Made by a program: the position numbers and the translations under genes
In this document: piece after piece, positions 6,927-10,545 of the stretch
Layout of the letters: each line of letters starts with the position of its first letter
How positions within the stretch are numbered: position 1 is the stretch's first letter
Origin: RPQJ01 sp031404015
GTDB taxonomy: Bacteria > Pseudomonadota > Gammaproteobacteria > Steroidobacterales > Steroidobacteraceae
Assembly (NCBI GenBank): GCA_031404015.1
Contig: JANNGT010000320.1
Coordinates: 1 to 10,545, forward strand
DNA length: 10,545 nucleotides
Direction: 5' to 3'
Notes under the pieces: generated by a model
The model's input: the letters and a program-made list of their open reading frames with translations, nothing else
What the model was told of the DNA's origin: nothing
Database searches by the model: none

Positions 6927-7334
6927 TCAGGCCTGCGACAGGTGGCGCAACGCGCCGGCGCCCTGTTCCCAATGCTGGCCGTCGAAGGGCTCCACGGCGA
7001 GTGCCGCGATCGTCGACCGGTCCAGGCAGCGAGCATTCACGCTGAAGCCGTCCGGGTTCGACCGCGGCACGTAGAACGACTTCACCCCGCAGCGCGCGCA
7101 GAACAGGTGGCGCGCCACACCAGTATTAAACGTGTATTGCGTCAACACATCAGAGCCCTGCAGCAGGCGGAAGCGAGCGGCTGGCACGATGACGTGCAGG
7201 AAGCCGCTCATCCCGCACATCGAGCAATTGCAGTCGTGGGCCAGCAGACTCGCGGGCGCGTCCACTTCGAACCGCACAGCTCCGCAGTGGCAGCTGCCAC
7301 GGTGCGTGACCAATGGCTTTGAATCGGTTGCCAT
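6927..7334 (-). CDS. GFA/CENP-V family zinc-binding protein
   Basis: A 135-residue protein of the GFA (glutathione-dependent formaldehyde-activating enzyme-like) fold. The zinc ligands are all present: CHCG (Cys15, Cys17), DCNCSMCG (Cys35, Cys37, Cys40) and FCARCG (Cys79, Cys82). The motif SCHCGAVRFEV at the N-terminus is typical. Most members have no proven substrate, so a formaldehyde-glutathione role should not be assumed. ATG at 7334 is chosen because the conserved domain starts just after it; extension to 7478 would add about 48 residues with no family likeness. There is no Shine-Dalgarno. A TAAAGT box lies 7 bases upstream, so the mRNA may be leaderless. It is convergent with the small membrane protein gene. 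Confidence 0.9.
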   Translation of the reverse strand: MATDSKPLVTHRGSCHCGAVRFEVDAPASLLAHDCNCSMCGMSGFLHVIVPAARFRLLQGSDVLTQYTFNTGVARHLFCARCGVKSFYVPRSNPDGFSVNARCLDRSTIAALAVEPFDGQHWEQGAGALRHLSQA

Positions 7335-7341
7335 GCAAATC

Positions 7342-7347
7342 ACTTTA
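7342..7347 (-). promoter_or_regulatory. Possible -10 box for the GFA gene
   Basis: On the minus strand TAAAGT ends 7 bases before the ATG at 7334, so a transcript starting at the usual distance would begin at or next to the start codon. No good -35 box is seen about 17 bases further upstream. This is tentative. Confidence 0.3.
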
Positions 7348-7526
7348 CACGCACGGACCGCGCCGCATGGCCTCCAGGCGCGCCAGCCACCGCGCGTTGA
7401 TTGCTCGCGCGAGCGGGCGATGTCGGTACTCAGTCCGGGAAGGTTCTGCCTCGTCTCAAGCTCCGCTCCAGGCGGCAATTCGGTCGTGAACTCAAGGGCT
7501 CACCTGTTTGGGTGATTGATTTGCGT

Positions 7527-7564
7527 GGGCGTTGTGGTCTATCAGGACCACGCGGCGGTCGCCC
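7527..7564. other. Palindromic hairpin GTGGTC-TATCAG-GACCAC
   Basis: A perfect 6-base inverted repeat (7534-7539 and 7546-7551) with a 6-base loop lies inside a second pair, GGGCG (7527-7531) and CGCCC (7560-7564), with an asymmetric interior loop. It lies in the gap downstream of the lipid kinase. It could be a transcript-end structure or a protein-binding site. No T-tract follows on either strand. Confidence 0.3.
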
Positions 7565-7652
7565 AACAGTCCGGCCAGTCCTCGACGGCTTCGCCTATGG
7601 GGGTCGCGCGCTGCCAGGGACGGTGGCGCGCGGCTCTCTCCAGCAACCGTCA

Positions 7653-7676
7653 GCCTGCCTTCGCGGCTGAGCAGGC
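7653..7676 (-). terminator. Hairpin downstream of the lipid kinase gene
   Basis: GCCTGC (7653-7658) and GCAGGC (7671-7676) can pair with a 12-base loop, starting 15 bases after the kinase stop on the minus strand. The position fits a 3' end structure. A run of T on the minus strand is missing, so intrinsic termination is uncertain. Confidence 0.3.
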
Positions 7677-7691
7677 CGTCGTCGGGGCATC

Positions 7692-8723
7692 TCAGTCGTC
7701 GGTAACCACTGCGCGCAGGGTGCGCAGCGCCTTCGATTGCATGGTGATCACGGCAGGGGTGTGTCCGACGAACTGGCCGTCCGCCTCGACCCCTGCTGCC
7801 GGGTCCGCGGCGATGTACACGCGCGACGCACGGCGATGCAAGACCAGCGGATCCCGCAGCAGTCCGCCACTGTACAGTCGCGCCAGCTTGGGCAGGGCGC
7901 GCCACAGACCGACGTCGCGTATGGCGACTACGTCGAACACACCGTCATCCTGTCGAGCCGTGGGCGCGACATGCATGTTGTTGCCGCAGTACTGGCCGTT
8001 GGCCACGAACGCGAGCAGCAACCGCCCTGTGAGGGGCAACGGTCCGTCGTCCAACATCAGCCGGAATGCAGGCGCGCGGTACTTCGCCAGCTCGCGCAGC
8101 GCCCCCCACAGATATGCGAACCGCGACGGTGTCCGCGCAGGCATGCGCTCGATCACGTGTGCATCGAAGCCCGCGCCCGCTACGTTGACGAACCAGCGCG
8201 TGTCGCATCGAGCCCCTGCTGCATCCAGCAGGTCGACGCGCCCCACGTCATGCAGCACCGTCGCGTTACGCAGGATCATCGCGGCCAGCGCTGCTGCTTG
8301 CCTGGGCAGGCCCAGCGATCGCGCCCAGTCATTGCCGGTGCCGAGCGGCAATGGCACCACGGTAGGCACGCCTGTGGAGGCCTGGTCGCCCATGTCCGTG
8401 CGCTCGCGCATGAGCCCATTGACTACGTCGTGCAGCGATCCGTCACCGCCCGCGACCAGGAAGTGCTGGTGCCCCTCACGCCACGCTGCCGCAGCGATGC
8501 GCGCACCGTCGCCCGCTGCTCCCGTCCATTGCACGTCGAAGTGAATACCTGTGTAACGCAGAGCCCGTTCGAGGTCACGCCATGCGCGTGCATTGCGGCC
8601 CGCGCGGCCCGCCACGGGATTGGCGATCACGCGCCAGAAAGGGTCGGATGGTGTCGAAGTCCCTGCGGTTGCGGAGCCGGTGGCGCACGCGGAATCGACC
8701 ACGCCGCCCGCCTGCTCGCTCAC
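7692..8723 (-). CDS. DagK/YegS-type diacylglycerol (lipid) kinase
   Basis: About 343 residues of the diacylglycerol kinase catalytic family (DagK/YegS/sphingosine kinase fold), which phosphorylates a lipid hydroxyl with ATP at the membrane face. Visible motifs are NPVAG (35-39) in the first strand-loop, GGDGSLHDVVNGL with the nucleotide-binding GGDGS at 92-96, PLGTGNDWARSLGLP with GTGND at 128-132, and a C-terminal beta-domain with NGQYCGNNMHVAP and DDGVFDVVAI. GTG at 8723 is the preferred start because it falls 7 bases after the stop of the DUF4124 gene; the longer form from ATG 8816 would overlap that gene and adds a low-complexity Arg/Ser stretch. No strong ribosome site is seen, so coupling to DUF4124 is likely. 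The exact lipid substrate is unknown. Phosphatidate produced from diacylglycerol would connect it to the lipid theme of the window (inference). Confidence 0.9.
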   Translation of the reverse strand: MSEQAGGVVDSACATGSATAGTSTPSDPFWRVIANPVAGRAGRNARAWRDLERALRYTGIHFDVQWTGAAGDGARIAAAAWREGHQHFLVAGGDGSLHDVVNGLMRERTDMGDQASTGVPTVVPLPLGTGNDWARSLGLPRQAAALAAMILRNATVLHDVGRVDLLDAAGARCDTRWFVNVAGAGFDAHVIERMPARTPSRFAYLWGALRELAKYRAPAFRLMLDDGPLPLTGRLLLAFVANGQYCGNNMHVAPTARQDDGVFDVVAIRDVGLWRALPKLARLYSGGLLRDPLVLHRRASRVYIAADPAAGVEADGQFVGHTPAVITMQSKALRTLRAVVTDD

Positions 8724-8730
8724 GCGGCGC

Positions 8731-9354
8731 TCAACGCACCGGCGCCGTGCAGTGGGATTCGATGAACTCCTGCTGCGTCTTGAGCTGGTCGCGCGTCGGC
8801 CGACGTCCCGGTGCAAGCATGTCGGCGAGCTGGTTGCGCGCGTCCACGCAGACGTCGCTGCGTGCGACCCGCAGCCTGGCAGCCTTTTCTTCCTGCTTGC
8901 CGCGCACCGTTGGATCCGTGCTGCAGTTCTGGTCGGCCGTCTGTTGCAGGCGGCGGAATTCCGTGGCGTCGACGGCCGTGCCGGCCTTGCCCATGCGGTC
9001 CAGTGCTTCGAGGGACATCACGCACTCGCGATCGCGCAGCGACGTAACCACCTCGTCCCGACGTGCCGCCTGTTCCGCCGAAACGGATGCGACGCGCGCT
9101 GGCGAGGCGCTGCCTGTCGACGCCTTCGTGCTCGCCCGGTTGACCGAGGATTTGCTGGTCGAGGCGAAGGCGACCCGTTCGTAAGGCACGCCCGCCGGAG
9201 GCTTATCCGACGACAGGTGCGTAACGCCCGAGACGTCTACCCACTTGTAGACGGTCGACGCGGCGATGGCCGCGCCGCCGCCGAGCAACCACGCAGCTGC
9301 GCAAGCCGCGCACAGGGCGGACGCTCGTCCCAGTCGGATGGAGGCTCGGGTCAT
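8731..9354 (-). CDS. DUF4124 domain-containing secreted protein
   Basis: A 207-residue exported protein. Residues 1 to about 31 form a signal peptide: Arg-containing N-region, hydrophobic Ala/Leu core, and cleavage near AAIAA-S. The mature protein begins with VYKWVDVSGVTHLSSDKPP (35-53), the YKWxD...G.xxxS.xPP pattern of DUF4124, a small beta-domain common in proteobacterial envelope proteins of unknown function. A Ser/Thr/Ala-rich linker (about 64-92) leads to a helical C-terminal half with four cysteines (in REC, QNC, DVC and SHC contexts), able to form two disulfides in the periplasm. There is no Shine-Dalgarno. TAGAAT lies 6 bases before the ATG, so a leaderless mRNA is possible. It is followed by the lipid kinase gene after 7 bases, probably as one transcript. 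Confidence 0.87.
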   Translation of the reverse strand: MTRASIRLGRASALCAACAAAWLLGGGAAIAASTVYKWVDVSGVTHLSSDKPPAGVPYERVAFASTSKSSVNRASTKASTGSASPARVASVSAEQAARRDEVVTSLRDRECVMSLEALDRMGKAGTAVDATEFRRLQQTADQNCSTDPTVRGKQEEKAARLRVARSDVCVDARNQLADMLAPGRRPTRDQLKTQQEFIESHCTAPVR

Positions 9355-9360
9355 GGGCAG

Positions 9361-9366
9361 ATTCTA
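9361..9366 (-). promoter_or_regulatory. Possible -10 box for the DUF4124 gene
   Basis: TAGAAT on the minus strand ends 6 bases before the ATG at 9354, close to the consensus TATAAT. Transcription at the usual distance would begin at about the A of the start codon. There is no convincing -35 box and no ribosome site. The call is tentative. Confidence 0.3.
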
Positions 9367-9430
9367 CGATCCGCGCCAGCCCGGCCGAGTGACGTGCGTC
9401 ATGGTCCGGCCAACTCCCCCTGTTTGCCAT

Positions 9431-9456
9431 GCCTGTCCCCTAATCGGAAGGCAGGC
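9431..9456 (-). terminator. Hairpin after korB
   Basis: GCCTG (9431-9435) pairs with CAGGC (9452-9456), extended by a wobble and one GC pair to 7 base pairs. It lies just downstream of the korB stop at 9463 on the minus strand. The following minus-strand bases are not T-rich, so it is at best an imperfect terminator or a 3' stability structure. Confidence 0.3.
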
Positions 9457-9462
9457 CCTGAA

Positions 9463-10521
9463 TCAGGTGTACCGCTTGAGGATACTCGCAAGGCCCTTCG
9501 CCCCGGGATGCAGTTTGTCATAGGGCTGCTGGTTCAATGGCACGGCGCTGGTCTGCAGCATCTCGTGCATGTCAGGGTGCGCGCTCTGCGACATGAAAAT
9601 CAGCCCGGTCACGTGTTCGCCCTGGCGCAGCTTCGTGCGCAGGTACTCGAATGCCTTGCCTCGGTGCGTCGGATCGTAGTCCTGGTCGAGCTTGCGCAAC
9701 AGCAGCCTGCTGCCGTCGTGCATCTGGACGGGCAGGGAATCTCCCGGTGCATACGAGGCCGTGATCTCCTGGCGAGGCGCGATGTAGTCAGTGTGAACGG
9801 CTTCCTCATAATGCTCGCGCGCGAACTCATAGCTCTTCGTGGAGCCGACGTGGTCGTTGAACGTCACGCAGGGTGAGATCACGTCGATCATCGCAAAGCC
9901 CTTGTGCGCCAGGCCGGCCTTGATCAGCGGCACGAGCTGCTCACGGTCGCCCGAGAAGCTGCGTGCGATGAAGGTGCCGCCCAGGCTCAGCGCGGCCAGG
10001 CACGGATCCACCGGCGACTGCTGGTTCTCCTCGCCTTTCTTCGACTTCGTGCCGATGTCCGCCGAGGCCGAGAACTGCCCTTTCGTGAGGCCGTACACGC
10101 CGTTGTTCTCGCAGATATAAAGCATGTTCACGTTGCGGCGGATCGCGTGCGCGAACTGGCCGAAGCCGATCGACAGCGAGTCGCCGTCGCCCGACACGCC
10201 GATGTAGTGCAGGTCCTTGTTGGCCGCGTTGGCGCCGGTGGCGACCGAAGGCATGCGGCCGTGGACGCCGTTGAAGCCGTGCGCGCCGCTCGCAAAATAA
10301 GCCGTGGTCTTCGACGAGCAGCCGATGCCCGACAGCTTGGCCAGCTGCTCGGGGCGCAGGCTCAGTTCCCAGATCGCCTGCGTGATCGCGGACGTGACCG
10401 AGTCGTGGCCGCAGCCCGCGCACAGGGTCGACATCGCGCCTTCATAGTCGCGACGCGTCAGGCCCAGCTCGTTCTTCGGCAGATCCGGGTGGCGGACTTT
10501 CGGCTTGTTTATGAAAGACAT
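9463..10521 (-). CDS. korB: 2-oxoacid (2-oxoglutarate):ferredoxin oxidoreductase, beta subunit
   Basis: A 352-residue thiamine diphosphate-binding beta subunit of the KorAB type. With the alpha subunit it oxidatively decarboxylates 2-oxoglutarate (or a related 2-oxoacid) to the acyl-CoA, passing electrons to ferredoxin. The [4Fe-4S] ligands are visible as CAGC (Cys34, Cys37), Cys68 in GIGCSSK and Cys218 in SPCVTFNDH. The ThDP-Mg motif is GDGDSLSIG (from 111) followed by ENNGVYGLTKGQ (138-149). Length and N-terminus (KPKVRHPDLPKNELGLTRRDYEG) are normal for KorB, so ATG at 10521 is well supported. It has no Shine-Dalgarno: the bases before ATG are CCCCTAA repeats. The alpha subunit gene is expected just beyond the right edge. 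Substrate choice among 2-oxoacids is by family likeness only. Confidence 0.93.
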   Translation of the reverse strand: MSFINKPKVRHPDLPKNELGLTRRDYEGAMSTLCAGCGHDSVTSAITQAIWELSLRPEQLAKLSGIGCSSKTTAYFASGAHGFNGVHGRMPSVATGANAANKDLHYIGVSGDGDSLSIGFGQFAHAIRRNVNMLYICENNGVYGLTKGQFSASADIGTKSKKGEENQQSPVDPCLAALSLGGTFIARSFSGDREQLVPLIKAGLAHKGFAMIDVISPCVTFNDHVGSTKSYEFAREHYEEAVHTDYIAPRQEITASYAPGDSLPVQMHDGSRLLLRKLDQDYDPTHRGKAFEYLRTKLRQGEHVTGLIFMSQSAHPDMHEMLQTSAVPLNQQPYDKLHPGAKGLASILKRYT

Positions 10522-10522
10522 C

Positions 10523-10545
10523 TTAGGGGTTAGGGGTTAGGGGGT
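10523..10545 (+). repeat. TTAGGGG tandem heptamer repeat at the korB start
   Basis: Units TTAGGGG at 10523-10529 and 10530-10536 and TTAGGGGG at 10537-10544 run to the window edge, so the full copy number is unknown. On the coding strand of korB this reads CCCCTAA repeats ending one base before the ATG. The G-rich strand is the template strand. It has three G-tracts in view and could form a G-quadruplex if one more lies beyond the edge. Confidence 0.85.

Larger units (their letters stand above)
7335..7691. other. Intergenic region without a supported gene
   Basis: These 357 bases separate the GFA gene from the lipid kinase gene. The reading frames crossing them are short, rich in Arg/Pro/Ser and lack family motifs. 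They hold a hairpin near the kinase 3' end (7653-7676) and a palindrome at 7534-7551. One minus-strand stretch (about 7560-7505) reads DRRVVLIDHNAHANQS, loosely recalling the VxLVDHN motif of DHH-family phosphoesterases. It is not supported by surrounding sequence in any frame and may be chance. Confidence 0.5.

Noticed and set aside
7492..7905. 137-residue minus-strand frame overlapping the kinase 3' end
   Set aside because: The overlapping part is Arg/Ala/Pro-rich and out of frame with the kinase. Only the short VVLIDHN string is notable and it is reported separately with low interest.
8593..9876. 427-residue plus-strand open frame opposite lipid kinase, DUF4124 and korB
   Set aside because: It crosses three minus-strand genes that each carry clear family motifs, and itself shows none.
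10523..10545. Chromosome-end telomere or CRISPR-like array
   Set aside because: The repeats are heptamers with no spacers and lie inside what should be a korA-korB operon, so neither a chromosome end nor CRISPR fits.

Overview
This is a GC-rich, densely coded bacterial window with short intergenic gaps. The gene families are a WS/DGAT-type wax ester synthase, a two-domain bacterial fatty acyl-CoA reductase, a PhaI/PhaF-type phasin, a FFLEELY-motif protein, DUF4124, and a KorB-type ferredoxin oxidoreductase beta subunit. Together they suggest a proteobacterium, most likely a gammaproteobacterium of the Xanthomonadales/Nevskiales/Steroidobacter kind. That placement is inferred from gene content only. 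No rRNA, tRNA, CRISPR array, transposase or phage gene is visible.

Left part (116-6404): a neutral-lipid locus. A fatty acyl-CoA reductase (4407-6404, +) is transcribed away from a wax ester synthase/diacylglycerol acyltransferase (2817-4325, -) across about 80 bases that carry a good sigma70-type promoter for the reductase. Downstream of the acyltransferase, with its own TTGACA/TAGGAT promoter, comes a minus-strand operon: phasin-like granule protein (2174-2728), patatin-like lipase (882-2123) and a FFLEELY-motif protein of unknown function (116-877, TTG start, 4 bases after the lipase). A coherent reading is: acyl-CoA to fatty alcohol (reductase), alcohol plus acyl-CoA to wax ester or triacylglycerol (acyltransferase), coating of the inclusion (phasin), and turnover (patatin). 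The enzyme assignments rest on motifs. The joint pathway is inference.

Middle (6405-7691): a hairpin-rich spacer with five perfect inverted repeats precedes a small single-pass membrane protein (6656-6886, +). A zinc-binding GFA/CENP-V family protein (6927-7334, -) follows in convergent orientation. Bases 7335-7691 hold no convincing gene, but contain two hairpins.

Right part (7692-10545, all minus): a DagK/YegS-type lipid kinase (7692-8723), a secreted DUF4124 protein (8731-9354), and the beta subunit of a 2-oxoacid:ferredoxin oxidoreductase (9463-10521). The alpha subunit presumably lies beyond the right edge. Directly abutting the korB start codon is a tandem heptamer, TTAGGGG on the plus strand, which takes the place of a Shine-Dalgarno sequence and runs to the window edge. 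This is the most unusual non-coding signal here. Two minus-strand genes (the GFA protein and DUF4124) have -10-like boxes only 6-7 bases before their ATG and no Shine-Dalgarno, so they may be read from leaderless mRNAs.

I found no clearly undescribed multi-gene system. The best leads are the lipid-storage cluster with its uncharacterised FFLEELY member, and the G-rich repeat at korB.
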